From contig NZ_LDTZ01000026.1 in assembly GCF_001186365.1 (NCBI RefSeq), forward strand, positions 1-64,000: a DNA stretch of 64,000 bases, written 5' to 3'. Position numbers and translations under genes: made by a program. Below, in pieces: positions 26,594 through 35,779 of the stretch. The notes below the pieces were generated by a model. That model was given only the letters and a program-made list of their open reading frames with translations. It was not told the DNA's origin and made no database searches. Origin of the DNA: Gordonia jacobaea. Lineage in GTDB: Bacteria > Actinomycetota > Actinomycetes > Mycobacteriales > Mycobacteriaceae. The first letter of the stretch is position 1. Every line of letters begins with the position of its first letter.

Positions 26594-27696
26594 TCGGCCT
26601 CGAGCCGCGCCTGACGGTCTGCGGCGACGAGCGCGTCGAGCAGGGCGTCCATGTCGCCACTCAGCACGGCATCGAGATTGTTTGCCTTGTAACCGATCCG
26701 GTGATCGGTGATCCGGTTCTCCGGGAAGTTGTAGGTGCGGATGCGTTCGGAACGATCAACCGTCCGGATCTGCGCAGCCCTGCCCTCCGCCGCGGCGGCG
26801 TCGGCCTCCTCCTCGGCAGCAGACTGCAACCGCGCAGCCAGCACCTGCATAGCACGGGCCTTGTTCTGGAGCTGCGATCGCTCGTTCTGGCAGGTCACGA
26901 CGATCCCGGTGGGCAGGTGGGTCAGACGGACCGCCGAGTCGGTGGTGTTCACGCCCTGGCCGCCCTTGCCGGACGAGCGGTAGACGTCGATCCGCAGATC
27001 GGACTCGTCGATCTCGATCTCCTCGACCTCCTCGGGTTCCGGGTAGATCAGCACGCCTGCCGCCGACGTGTGGATACGGCCTTGAGACTCGGTCACCGGG
27101 ACACGCTGCACGCGGTGAACGCCGCCCTCGAACTTCAGCCGCGACCACACACCGTCGCGCGACGGCTCGCGGCCCTTGATCGAGAGCGTGGCCTCCTTGT
27201 AGCCCCCGAGATCGGACTCGGTGACACCGAGGACCTGGGCCTTCCAGCCGTGCCGCTCGCAGTACTTGAGGTACATGCGGGCCAGATCGGAGGCGAACAG
27301 CGCCGATTCCTCGCCGCCGGCACCCGATTTGATCTCCAACACGACGTCGTCGGAATCGTGCGGGTCGCGTGGTGCGAGCAGATCGGTCAGCGTCGCATCC
27401 AGAGATTCGACCGCAGCTTCGAGAGCGGGAATCTCCTCGGCGAACGCCGCATCGTCTGCAGCGAGTTCCCTGGCCGCGGCGAGATCATCGCGCGAGGTCT
27501 GCAGCTTCGAATACGTCGCCATGATCGGCGCGAGCTCGGCAAATCGTTTGCCCACCCGCCGCGCATGCGACGGATCGTCGTGCAATGAGGGATCAGAGAG
27601 CTGCTGCTCGAGCCCCGCGTGCTCGGCAAGAATGTCGTCGATGGCACCGCCATTGGCACCGCCTCCGGCGTCGCGCGTGTGTGCGCTCTTATTCAC
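26590..27696 (-). CDS. prfA: Peptide chain release factor 1
   Basis: RF1, 368 aa, reads UAA and UAG. The GGQ loop is in SSGKGGQGVNTTDSAVRL, and the anticodon-like loop falls in the HRVQRVPVTESQGRIHTS region. An N-terminal coiled coil is present. GTG 27696 follows the strong RBS GAGGAGG. The first residues (NKSAHTRDAGGGANGG) are an unusual Gly-rich addition. The upstream leader contains a 16-bp tandem duplication (27711-27742). Confidence 0.96.
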   Translation of the reverse strand: MNKSAHTRDAGGGANGGAIDDILAEHAGLEQQLSDPSLHDDPSHARRVGKRFAELAPIMATYSKLQTSRDDLAAARELAADDAAFAEEIPALEAAVESLDATLTDLLAPRDPHDSDDVVLEIKSGAGGEESALFASDLARMYLKYCERHGWKAQVLGVTESDLGGYKEATLSIKGREPSRDGVWSRLKFEGGVHRVQRVPVTESQGRIHTSAAGVLIYPEPEEVEEIEIDESDLRIDVYRSSGKGGQGVNTTDSAVRLTHLPTGIVVTCQNERSQLQNKARAMQVLAARLQSAAEEEADAAAAEGRAAQIRTVDRSERIRTYNFPENRITDHRIGYKANNLDAVLSGDMDALLDALVAADRQARLEAE

Positions 27697-27740
27697 CGCT
27701 CGTCCTCCTCATACTTGCTCGCCCAGATACTTGCTCGCCC

Positions 27741-27785
27741 AACGAAAACGACGCCCGACCCGGTCGGTGTGACCGGGCGGGCGTC
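27741..27785 (-). terminator. Intrinsic terminator of rpmE
   Basis: On the minus strand a 15-bp stem (GACGCCCG+CCCGGTC against GACCGGG+CGGGCGTC, one bulged base) with a 5-base loop is followed by GTTTTCGTT. It ends rpmE transcription before prfA and is the clearest Rho-independent terminator in the window. Confidence 0.8.
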
Positions 27786-27795
27786 GTCGGGATAG

Positions 27796-28023
27796 CTACT
27801 TGGCGTCTGCGTTCTTGGTGCGCTTGCCGTAGCGCTTCTCGAAGCGCGCGACGCGGCCGCCGGTGTCGAGGATCTTCTGCTTGCCCGTGTAGAACGGGTG
27901 GCACTGCGAGCAGACTTCGACGTTGATCCGACCGTTCTCGGCGGTGCTGCGGGTCTCGAAGGTGTTGCCACAGCCGCAAACGACCTCTGTGACGTGGTAA
28001 TCGGGGTGAATTCCCTGCTTCAT
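27796..28023 (-). CDS. rpmE: 50S ribosomal protein L31 (zinc-binding, type A)
   Basis: L31, 75 aa. The Cys residues of the zinc ribbon are kept (VVCGCGNTF and VCSQCHPFYTG), so this is the zinc-containing C+ form rather than the zinc-free paralogue made under zinc limitation. RBS GAAAGGGA precedes ATG 28023. Confidence 0.97.
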   Translation of the reverse strand: MKQGIHPDYHVTEVVCGCGNTFETRSTAENGRINVEVCSQCHPFYTGKQKILDTGGRVARFEKRYGKRTKNADAK

Positions 28024-28052
28024 TCTGGTGTCCCTTTCTGTGGTCGCCGGGT

Positions 28053-28073
28053 CACCGCCGCGATTCGGCGGTG
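28053..28073 (-). promoter_or_regulatory. Stem-loop in the rpmE leader
   Basis: CACCGCCG and CGGCGGTG form an 8-bp stem with a 5-base loop about 30 bases before the rpmE start. It may mimic an rRNA site for autoregulation, but this is only a possibility. The rest of the 448-bp gap 28024-28471 holds promoter DNA for rpmE and for the plus-strand cluster. Confidence 0.35.
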
Positions 28074-28309
28074 TGAACCGGTACCGGACTCGACCGATCA
28101 GTATGCCATCGCCCCAGGCCCAGACGGAAATCGCAACCTTCTGGCTGGCGACGACCGCGGGCGCCGGATTCGACTCGACTGCCTGTCACCCGCCTCAACA
28201 CGGCCCCACCCGTATTCATTCCGACGCAGCTCCCACTCCGCCGAACGCGCCACACGCTGCGTAAACGTGCATACGTGACGCGTCGAAGACGTGCGTCGAC
28301 GCTTCTTGT

Positions 28310-28343
28310 GAAGGTAAGCCTTAGTTTACTGTGCCTTACCTAA
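28310..28343. promoter_or_regulatory. Two overlapping DtxR/IdeR-type iron boxes
   Basis: Against the consensus TWAGGTWAGSCTWACCTWA, the site 28310-28328 matches 16 of 19 and the site 28325-28343 matches 14 of 19 (counted by eye). The first has a perfect left half, AAGGTAAGCCT; the second a perfect right half, GCCTTACCTAA. They lie directly before a -10 TATAGT, a repressing position. This predicts derepression of the downstream cluster under iron starvation. Confidence 0.65.
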
Positions 28344-28345
28344 GT

Positions 28346-28351
28346 TATAGT
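28346..28351 (+). promoter_or_regulatory. Putative -10 of the iron-box-controlled promoter
   Basis: TATAGT follows the iron boxes. The -35 would fall inside the boxes (TAGTTT at 28322-28327, spacer 18). Transcription would begin near 28358, giving a leader of about 115 nt before the GTG at 28472. Confidence 0.5.
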
Positions 28352-28356
28352 CGTGC

Positions 28357-28428
28357 GAGCCGCTCCGATGTCGCAGCGGCGAGCCGCTCCATTGTCGCAG
28401 CGGCGAACCGCTCCAACGCCGCAGCGGG
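28357..28428. repeat. Three 24-bp tandem repeats in the leader
   Basis: Units 28357-28380, 28381-28404 and 28405-28428 share GARCCGCTCC-N4-YCGCAGCGG. Each has GCCGCT and AGCGGC arms (last unit imperfect), so the RNA could fold into three successive hairpins. The repeat array begins at the predicted transcription start. There are no spacers, so it is not CRISPR. Confidence 0.75.
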
Positions 28429-28471
28429 TTGCATTCGCATCTGGAACCCACATCCCTACGAGAGGACCTGC

Positions 28472-31400
28472 GTGCACGCGATCCGGAGACCACACCTGGT
28501 GTGGGATCACAGCGACGAAAAGAGCAGCTGCGGCGTCGGCTTCATCACGCGCAAAGACGGCAGGGCAACGCACGACGTCATCGACATGGCACGTGAGGCG
28601 CTCTGCTCGGTACCCCACCGTGGTGGAATGTCGGCGCTCGGCATCGGCGACGGTGGCGGCGTGTCCATGGATCTGTCCCGACGATTCTTTCGTTCGGTGA
28701 CCGGTCGACCCGACCTTGAGCTCGGCCGATTCTGCGTCGGCAACTTCTTCCTCCCGCCGTCGCCGGCCGCAGCAGCGAGAGCCACGCGACTCATCGAGCG
28801 CACGATGCACGACCGCGGATTCACCGACCTGTGCGTGCGCGATGTTCCCGTCGACCCCTCGGTGCTGCGGCCCGCATCCGCGGCAGCGCAGCTCCCGATC
28901 CGGCAATGGGTGTTCGCCGCACCCGATCCCTGCCCCGATCCGGCCGATCTCGACCACCTTGTCCAGCAGGCACTGCTGCACATCGAGTCGATCGCCTACA
29001 CCTCAGACGAGTTCGCGGGCCTCTATCCCCTGTCGCTGTCCGCACGCACGCAGGTCCTCAAGGGCAGGCTCTCGTCGAACGAGGTCGTCGACTACTTCAC
29101 CGACCTCGCCGATCCTGACCACCGGGTCCACACGCTGTATTTCCACACGCGCTTCTCCACCAACACCGACCCGCATCCCACGATGGCCCAGCCATTCCGG
29201 CTCCTCGCACACAATGGCGAGCTCAACACCGACAAGAAGAACCGCATCGCGCAGGTCACCGCGGCCGCGGCATCCGGGAAGACCATCTCGCGACCGCCGG
29301 GCCAATCCGACTCCAGCAGACTCGACCAGACCGTCGCCGCGCGTGTCGTATCCGAGCGCGTCGACCTCGTCACCGCGATCGTGTCGATGATGCCGCCCGC
29401 CTGGGAGAACGACACGACACTCGCCCCCGAGGTTCGGGCGATGTTCGAGTACTTCTCTCTCTACGAGGAGAAGAACGACGGCCCGGCGGCCGTGGTGTTC
29501 GGCGACGGCACTGTCATCGGCGCACGCCTGGACCGACTCGGACTACGCCCCCTGCGCACCGTCGAGACCGCCGACTACCTGTGCGCGTTTTCCGAGGCGG
29601 GACAGATCTCGTTCCCACCGGAGCGCGTGATCGCCCGTGGGCGTGTCTCCGCGGGCGGGATGATCTACTACGACCATCGCGAGCACCGCAGCTACACCAC
29701 CGAACAGGCGTACGCGAAGCTCGCCGCGGCACGCGACTACCCGGCACTCCTGGATGCCGCGCGGGTCGAACTGACAGCGCTTGCGCCACAACACTCTTCA
29801 CGCAGTCCCGAGAACGGCGTTTCGCCGGCCCTTCCCTGCGACGATCCGACGCTGACGGACCATCAACGCTTCCGCGCGTATCACCTCGACCAGGAAAGCC
29901 TGCGGTACTTCGTCGACCCGATGATCGACGACGGTGTCGAACGCGTCTCCGCAATGGGTTTCGGCAACGCGATCAATGCGCTCACCAATCGGGAGCCCAG
30001 CGTCGCCCGGTACTTCTCGCAGCGATTCGCGCAGGTCACCAACCCACCGCTGGACAGTATCCGTGAAGCGGACGGGATGTCGCTGCGCGTTGCGCTCGGT
30101 GCACGGCCTCGAATCAGTGAGATCGACACGGCCACAACACATCCGCATCGCCAGATCGTCATCCCGTCGCCGATACTCGACGCCGCCGCGCTCGACGTCT
30201 TGCTCGCGCAGGACGAATCCCCCGTCCGCGTCTTCGACGCCACGTTCGCGCTGCCGGAGGTATCCGACGGCTCCGATACGGCAAGGGCCGATAACACCCC
30301 AGCACAAGACGACGCCACGGCACTCGTCGACGCAGTGGAGCGAGTGTGCACCCAGGTCGTCGAGTTCGCCTCCGCCACCGGCGGAATCGCGGTCCTCAGC
30401 GACCGTGCGATTCGGGCCGATCGTGCCGCTTTGCCGATGATCTTCCTCGTCTCTGCAGTCAACCAACGGCTGATCGCTTCTGGCGCACGGCTGAGCGTGT
30501 CCCTGGTGGCTGACTCTGGCCAGATCGAGTCGTCGCATCACCTCGCCGCGGTACTCGGCTTCGGAGCCGCTGCGGCACATCCTCATTCGGTCGCGCGGCG
30601 CGCAACGCGCTCCGGTGACCAACAGACGGCGACAGCAGGATTCGCTCGCTGGGCCGCTGCGGCCACGAAGTCGCTCATGAAGACGATGGGCCGAGTGGGG
30701 TTGTGCACGGTCGAAAGCTACATCGGTGGCGAGTTCTTCGAGCCGAACTTCCTCGATACCTCCGACCCTGTACTCGCAGAATGGTTTCCGACGATGCGCT
30801 CGCCAGCAGGCGGGGCTGCACTCGCCGATGTCGTCGACGCCATTGCCGGTGCTCACCGAGCTGCGATGGCCGCGCCGGCCGCGTCGTCGGACAAAGATCT
30901 TCCACTACTCGGGCTGTTCAAGGAACGTGCCGACGGAGCCGGTCACTCCTTTGGCGTCGCCGCCGTCCGCGGCTACGGCGAGATGGTCTCGGAGACATTG
31001 CAGTTTGCCACGGCGACAGTCCACTCCGTACGTGCCGACGAGGCGGGGGCCGCGGATCTTCTGCGACTGCTCACGCTCGGCGACCTCGACGGCGCATTCG
31101 GCGAGACCGCGCAACTGTACTCATCGAGCAGCTATGACCGGCTCACCGATGCCGAGATCGACGCATTCACCGTCACCGACGCCTACCGCGCATTCGTCGA
31201 CGACATTGCGCGGACTCGGGCGGAACGCCCGAGTACCGTCCGCGACGTCCTCGACCTTCGTCGTGCCGACACGTCACGCAGGTTGACCGATGTGCAACCC
31301 GCCCATGAGATCACCGCAACGTTCGCGTCCGGGGCCATGAGCCACGGCGCTCTCGTCGCGCAGGCACACGAAGCAATCGCCCACGGCACCAACATGGTCG

Positions 31401-33892
31401 GCGCGCTGTCGAACAGCGGTGAAGGCGGCGAGCACTATTCGAGGTACGGCACGCTACGCGCGTCGAGGATCAAGCAGTTCGCCTCGGGCAGATTCGGGAT
31501 CTGGGCGGGATACCTCGCCGACCCCATGCTCACCGAGCTCGAGATCAAGATCGGCCAGGGCGCCAAACCCGGTGAGGGAGGCCAACTTCCGTCGCCGAAA
31601 GTCACCGTCGAGATCGCTGCGGCCCGCGGTGGCACTCCGGGAGTCGAACTCGTCTCTCCCCCACCGCATCACGACACGTACTCGATCGAAGACCTCGCTC
31701 AGCTCATCCACGACTGCAAAGCAGCGCGGGTGCGCGTGATCGTGAAGCTGGTGTCGTCCGAGGGCATCGGAACCATAGCCGTCGGAGTCGCCAAAGCAGG
31801 CGCCGACGTGATCAACGTCGCCGGAAACACCGGCGGCACCGGCGCGGCGTCGGTCACCAGCCTGCGCTATGCGGGGCGTGCCGCCGAGATAGGTCTCGCC
31901 GAGGTACACCAGGCGCTCTGTGCGCACGGTCTCCGCGAGAAGGTCGTGCTCCGTGCGTCGGGAGCTCATCAGACAGGTCGCGACGTGGTGGTTTCGGCGC
32001 TGCTGGGTGCCGACAGCTTCGAGTTCGGTACCGCCGCCCTGATGATGATGGGCTGCGTGATGGCCAAGAACTGCAACATCAAATGTCCGGCTGGCCTCAC
32101 GACGAATCCCGAACTGTTCGACGGGGATCCGCGTGCCATGGCGCAATACCTGCTCAACGTCGCGCACGATGTGCGGGAGATTCTCGCCGAACTCGCGCTA
32201 CCCGATCTGCGCGCGGCACGCGGTCGGACCGATCTACTCGTCGGGATCGAGCATCCCGCGATCGTCGGACGCCTCGACACCGCACCGCTTCTCGCGCGCG
32301 TCGACAGGGAGGCCATCACCGATCCGGTCTACCTCGAGGCCGACTTCGCCGTCGACAACTCGCTGCTGACCCAGGTGTGCGACGCGCTGTTCGATGATGG
32401 GGCAGAGAGTATCGTCACCATCCCGACGGTGCTCGGCAACCGCAACAAGAGTGTCGGTGCGCAACTGGCCGTCGACATCGAGCGCATGCTCAACTACACC
32501 GCACCCGACCACCCCGCTTCCGAACACCCCGCTTCCGAAAATATCGACCGGCTACCGGCCGTCTATGTCGACGAGCGCGGGCGTCGTTATCTCGCACCCG
32601 ATTCCGTCACGATCCCCACGTCAGGGTCTGCAGGGTTGTCCTACGGCGCATTCTGCAACGACGGTCTGCGCCTCGAGCACACCGGCACGTGCAATGACGG
32701 CGTCGGAAAGTCGATGTCGGGTGGAACGGTCGTGGTGCGCTCTCCCGGAGGGGGTTCGCCCGCGGAGGGCGGCAACGTCCTGGTCGGCAACTTCGCGCTG
32801 TTCGGGGCCACCGGTGGGCGCCTCTTCGTCGAGGGAGAGGCCGGAGACCGCTTCGCCGTACGCAATTCGGGTGCCACCGCAGTGGTCGAAGGCATCGGCG
32901 AGTTCGGTTGTGAATACATGACCAACGGAGCGGTGCTCAATATCGGCGGGTTCGGTCGAGGACTCGGCAACGGGATGAGCGGCGGCTTCCTCTATCAGTA
33001 CGATCCGGCCTGTGTACTCGCCGACCGGATCAGTTCGGACTCGGTGCTTGTCGGAGCGATCACGGGAGTCGACGACCCGCTCGCACCGATCCACCACCAT
33101 GCGGTCCACCTACTCCTCGAGATGCACGCCGAGGCAACCGGTTCCGCGCTCGCGAACCGGCTCCTCGAGAACTGGGAGACCGAGCGGCACTACATCAGCT
33201 ACGCCATGCCGCGCGCGCTCGTCAGTCACCAGGACGCCCCGACGCTGCTGGCCACGCTCGGTCACCGTGCACTCGTCGACGAACTGTCCACGTCGATCGC
33301 CACCGACCAGGTCAGGACTCTCAAACGGCATGTCAGAAACCGCACGCCGATCCTCGACGGCCTCGTACCGGCGTACGGTCACACCGACGACGCCACGATG
33401 TACCGACTCCTCAATGCGTTCACGGTGTTCCATCTCGCCCGAGAGGTCGCCCAGACGCGCATGCGTCGCTCGAGATCGACGGTCGTGGGCGCGGATTCGC
33501 GGTCGGAACAGCTCATCGCGCGAGCCGCACGCAATCTCGTCCTGACAGAAGACTTCGACCTCGTCACACGCGTGGGTACGTTCGTCCGCGACATCCTCGC
33601 CGACTACGACGAGCAACAGATCGCCGCGCTCATCTCCGCCAAACGGATCGACGACTACAAGCGGGCGCTCGCGGCCCGCAACGTGCGCTCCGTCGATGCA
33701 CCCGCGACCTACGGCTGGATCATGCACCAGGACAACCACATCCGTGACGTATTGGGGTCGCTCCCCGACTTCGACGCCCTGTTCGCCTCGCGCACAGTGC
33801 CGACCGTCGTCGAGGCGCTCGCGGCAGCGACACCGCACGGAACCGTCGCTGCCGACGACATCGCACCTCTCTCACACCCGAAGGCGGGATGA
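28472..33892 (+). CDS. Glutamate synthase large-subunit-like protein (GltB-related)
   Basis: A 1806-aa protein with the full GltB layout. A class II glutamine amidotransferase domain begins at Cys20 (SSCGVGF; about 20-400). A central domain follows (about 455-620, FVDPMIDDGVERVSAMGFGNAINAL, in part). The FMN-binding synthase barrel spans about 940-1230 (SNSGEGGEH, GQGAKPGEGGQLP). Next come cluster cysteines near 1194 (CVMAKNCNIKC, spacing C-x5-C-x3-C instead of the usual x4) and a GXGXG beta-helix domain (about 1380-1530). A C-terminal helical extension of about 280 aa is absent from standard GltB (about 1500 aa). GTG 28472 has the RBS AGAGGA. No gltD is adjacent; a diflavin reductase follows one base later. 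Glutamate synthesis from glutamine and 2-oxoglutarate is the default guess, but the acceptor could differ. Confidence 0.85.
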   Translation: MHAIRRPHLVWDHSDEKSSCGVGFITRKDGRATHDVIDMAREALCSVPHRGGMSALGIGDGGGVSMDLSRRFFRSVTGRPDLELGRFCVGNFFLPPSPAAAARATRLIERTMHDRGFTDLCVRDVPVDPSVLRPASAAAQLPIRQWVFAAPDPCPDPADLDHLVQQALLHIESIAYTSDEFAGLYPLSLSARTQVLKGRLSSNEVVDYFTDLADPDHRVHTLYFHTRFSTNTDPHPTMAQPFRLLAHNGELNTDKKNRIAQVTAAAASGKTISRPPGQSDSSRLDQTVAARVVSERVDLVTAIVSMMPPAWENDTTLAPEVRAMFEYFSLYEEKNDGPAAVVFGDGTVIGARLDRLGLRPLRTVETADYLCAFSEAGQISFPPERVIARGRVSAGGMIYYDHREHRSYTTEQAYAKLAAARDYPALLDAARVELTALAPQHSSRSPENGVSPALPCDDPTLTDHQRFRAYHLDQESLRYFVDPMIDDGVERVSAMGFGNAINALTNREPSVARYFSQRFAQVTNPPLDSIREADGMSLRVALGARPRISEIDTATTHPHRQIVIPSPILDAAALDVLLAQDESPVRVFDATFALPEVSDGSDTARADNTPAQDDATALVDAVERVCTQVVEFASATGGIAVLSDRAIRADRAALPMIFLVSAVNQRLIASGARLSVSLVADSGQIESSHHLAAVLGFGAAAAHPHSVARRATRSGDQQTATAGFARWAAAATKSLMKTMGRVGLCTVESYIGGEFFEPNFLDTSDPVLAEWFPTMRSPAGGAALADVVDAIAGAHRAAMAAPAASSDKDLPLLGLFKERADGAGHSFGVAAVRGYGEMVSETLQFATATVHSVRADEAGAADLLRLLTLGDLDGAFGETAQLYSSSSYDRLTDAEIDAFTVTDAYRAFVDDIARTRAERPSTVRDVLDLRRADTSRRLTDVQPAHEITATFASGAMSHGALVAQAHEAIAHGTNMVGALSNSGEGGEHYSRYGTLRASRIKQFASGRFGIWAGYLADPMLTELEIKIGQGAKPGEGGQLPSPKVTVEIAAARGGTPGVELVSPPPHHDTYSIEDLAQLIHDCKAARVRVIVKLVSSEGIGTIAVGVAKAGADVINVAGNTGGTGAASVTSLRYAGRAAEIGLAEVHQALCAHGLREKVVLRASGAHQTGRDVVVSALLGADSFEFGTAALMMMGCVMAKNCNIKCPAGLTTNPELFDGDPRAMAQYLLNVAHDVREILAELALPDLRAARGRTDLLVGIEHPAIVGRLDTAPLLARVDREAITDPVYLEADFAVDNSLLTQVCDALFDDGAESIVTIPTVLGNRNKSVGAQLAVDIERMLNYTAPDHPASEHPASENIDRLPAVYVDERGRRYLAPDSVTIPTSGSAGLSYGAFCNDGLRLEHTGTCNDGVGKSMSGGTVVVRSPGGGSPAEGGNVLVGNFALFGATGGRLFVEGEAGDRFAVRNSGATAVVEGIGEFGCEYMTNGAVLNIGGFGRGLGNGMSGGFLYQYDPACVLADRISSDSVLVGAITGVDDPLAPIHHHAVHLLLEMHAEATGSALANRLLENWETERHYISYAMPRALVSHQDAPTLLATLGHRALVDELSTSIATDQVRTLKRHVRNRTPILDGLVPAYGHTDDATMYRLLNAFTVFHLAREVAQTRMRRSRSTVVGADSRSEQLIARAARNLVLTEDFDLVTRVGTFVRDILADYDEQQIAALISAKRIDDYKRALAARNVRSVDAPATYGWIMHQDNHIRDVLGSLPDFDALFASRTVPTVVEALAAATPHGTVAADDIAPLSHPKAG

Positions 33893-33893
33893 C

Positions 33894-35744
33894 ATGCAAT
33901 TGCCCTACATTCCCACCGATGTTCCCTTCACAGGCGACCAGAAGGCATGGCTCGCAGGATTCCTCGCAGGCCTGAACACGAGAATGACGATGCCGCAGCC
34001 TGCGTCCGCGCCCGGCCTCGGACACATGTCGGCCGAATCGAGTACGGCCGACGTGTCGCAACCCTTGCTCATCGCCTACGGCACCCAGACCGGAAACGCG
34101 GAGATGCTCGCCGAGAAGGCGAAGGCGAAGGCCGCGGAGATCGGCATCGACGCACGGGTCTGCGACCTCGCCGACCTCGATCTCGCCGCACTCGGCACGA
34201 CGACACGGCTGCTCGTCGTCACGTCGACCTACGGTGAGGGCGACATGCCGGACGACGCCGAGGACTTCTGGCAGGCACTCGCGGCACCGGAGGTCGGTCG
34301 ACTCGACGGACTGACATTCGGCGTCCTCGCGCTCGGGGATTCGATCTATGACGGCTTCTGTCAGGCGGGTAAGAACGTCGACGCACGGCTCGCGGAACTG
34401 GGGGCGACACGGGTCGTCGAACGTGTCGACTGCGATGTCGACTATCAGCAGACGGCCGACGAGTGGCTCGCACGGGCTCTACCTCTGTTTGCCGCGGCCA
34501 CACCGCAGCAGACGGGCTCCGAGCTTGCGGACGAGGCGCCCGCTCCCGCGGCGACAGTCGAGCTCTCCGAGGCCGGCAAGGACGTCACCGAGAAGGCCGG
34601 TAAGCCTGCGCGCCAACGCAAGTCGACGTGGGGCCGCAAGAATCCGTACCCGGCGACGGTGATCGCCAACACCGTTCTCTCCGGCCCCGGTTCGGCCAAA
34701 GAGGTTCGGCACCTGGTGATCTCGTTGGGCGACAGCGGCATCACCTACGAGCCCGGCGACGGGCTGAGCGTCGTGCCGCGCAACGACCCCGCGCTCGTCG
34801 ACCGCATCATCGACAGGCTCGGCGTCTCGCCGCAGACACCGGTCGTCGATCGCAAGGAGCAACGTCCGCTGCGCGAGGCACTGCTGCACCGCTATGAGAT
34901 CGCGACTGCCTCAAAGTATCTGGTCGACTACATCGCGGCCCGCAGCGGCGATGCCGAACTCACACACCTCGCCTCCACCGGCGACCGCGAAGCGCTCGAC
35001 GCGTGGCTGTGGGGCAAGGACGTGCTCGACCTCCTCAACGTCGACGAATCGCTGACCATCACCCCCGACGAACTCCTCGCGGAGTTGCAGCCGCTCGCCC
35101 ACCGCGTCTACTCGATCTCGTCGAGCCCCCGCGCTCATGCAGGAACCGTCCACCTGACGATGGCGACGGTCCGCTACCGTTCCGGCGAGCGAGACCGCGG
35201 AGGGGTGTGCTCGACGCACCTCGCAGACAGGATCGCCGACGACGAGACGATCGGCGTGTTCGTGACACCCAACAAGTCGTTCCGGCTGCCACCCGACGAC
35301 GCGAAGGTCGTGATGGTCGGACCGGGTACCGGCATCGCTCCGTTTCGTGCATTCCTCCACGAGCGAGCCGAACGCGGTGCGACGGGAGACAACTGGCTGT
35401 TCTTCGGCGACCAACACGAAACGTGCGATCACATCTACCGCGACGAGATCGATCAGTTCGTGTCCGACGGGCTGCTCACCCATCTCGACCTCGCGTTCTC
35501 ACGCGATCAGGAACACAAGGTCTATGTGCAGGACAGGATGCGCGCTCGCGGAGCCGAACTCTTCCGCTGGCTCGACGACGGCGCGTACCTGTATGTGTGC
35601 GGCGATGCGACTCGAATGGCGCGCGACGTCGACGATGCGTTGCACGAGATCATCGCCGAGCACGGCGGGCACAGTGCCTCCGCAGCGCAGGATGCGGTGT
35701 CACAGCTCAAGAAGGACAAGCGGTACATGCGTGACGTCTACTGA
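33894..35744 (+). CDS. CysJ-like diflavin reductase (FMN/FAD/NADPH)
   Basis: A 616-aa diflavin reductase. The flavodoxin-like FMN domain (about 58-200) has AYGTQTGNAEMLAEK, STYGEGDMPDDA and LGDSIYDGFCQAGK. A linker of about 50 aa follows. The FAD domain has RVYSISSSP and GGVCSTHLAD; the NADPH domain has VGPGTGIAPFRAFLHE and FFGDQHETCDHIYRDE. The protein ends KRYMRDVY, as in the sulfite reductase alpha subunit CysJ. No CysI hemoprotein is nearby, so the partner is probably the GltB-like protein or the HemS-like protein. The start lies one base after the upstream stop. It would carry electrons from NADPH. The reductase call is firm, the partner inferred. Confidence 0.88.
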   Translation: MQLPYIPTDVPFTGDQKAWLAGFLAGLNTRMTMPQPASAPGLGHMSAESSTADVSQPLLIAYGTQTGNAEMLAEKAKAKAAEIGIDARVCDLADLDLAALGTTTRLLVVTSTYGEGDMPDDAEDFWQALAAPEVGRLDGLTFGVLALGDSIYDGFCQAGKNVDARLAELGATRVVERVDCDVDYQQTADEWLARALPLFAAATPQQTGSELADEAPAPAATVELSEAGKDVTEKAGKPARQRKSTWGRKNPYPATVIANTVLSGPGSAKEVRHLVISLGDSGITYEPGDGLSVVPRNDPALVDRIIDRLGVSPQTPVVDRKEQRPLREALLHRYEIATASKYLVDYIAARSGDAELTHLASTGDREALDAWLWGKDVLDLLNVDESLTITPDELLAELQPLAHRVYSISSSPRAHAGTVHLTMATVRYRSGERDRGGVCSTHLADRIADDETIGVFVTPNKSFRLPPDDAKVVMVGPGTGIAPFRAFLHERAERGATGDNWLFFGDQHETCDHIYRDEIDQFVSDGLLTHLDLAFSRDQEHKVYVQDRMRARGAELFRWLDDGAYLYVCGDATRMARDVDDALHEIIAEHGGHSASAAQDAVSQLKKDKRYMRDVY

Positions 35745-35779
35745 CCTCACCCCGATCAGCAGTTGAAAGGATGGCAACG

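Noticed and set aside
28357..28428. CRISPR-like array
   Set aside because: Repeats are directly adjacent without spacers and no cas genes are present; it is a simple tandem repeat.
28331..28471. Upstream extension of the GltB-like protein to GTG 28331
   Set aside because: That codon lies inside the iron box and before the predicted -10, so it would not be transcribed; GTG 28472 has a proper RBS.
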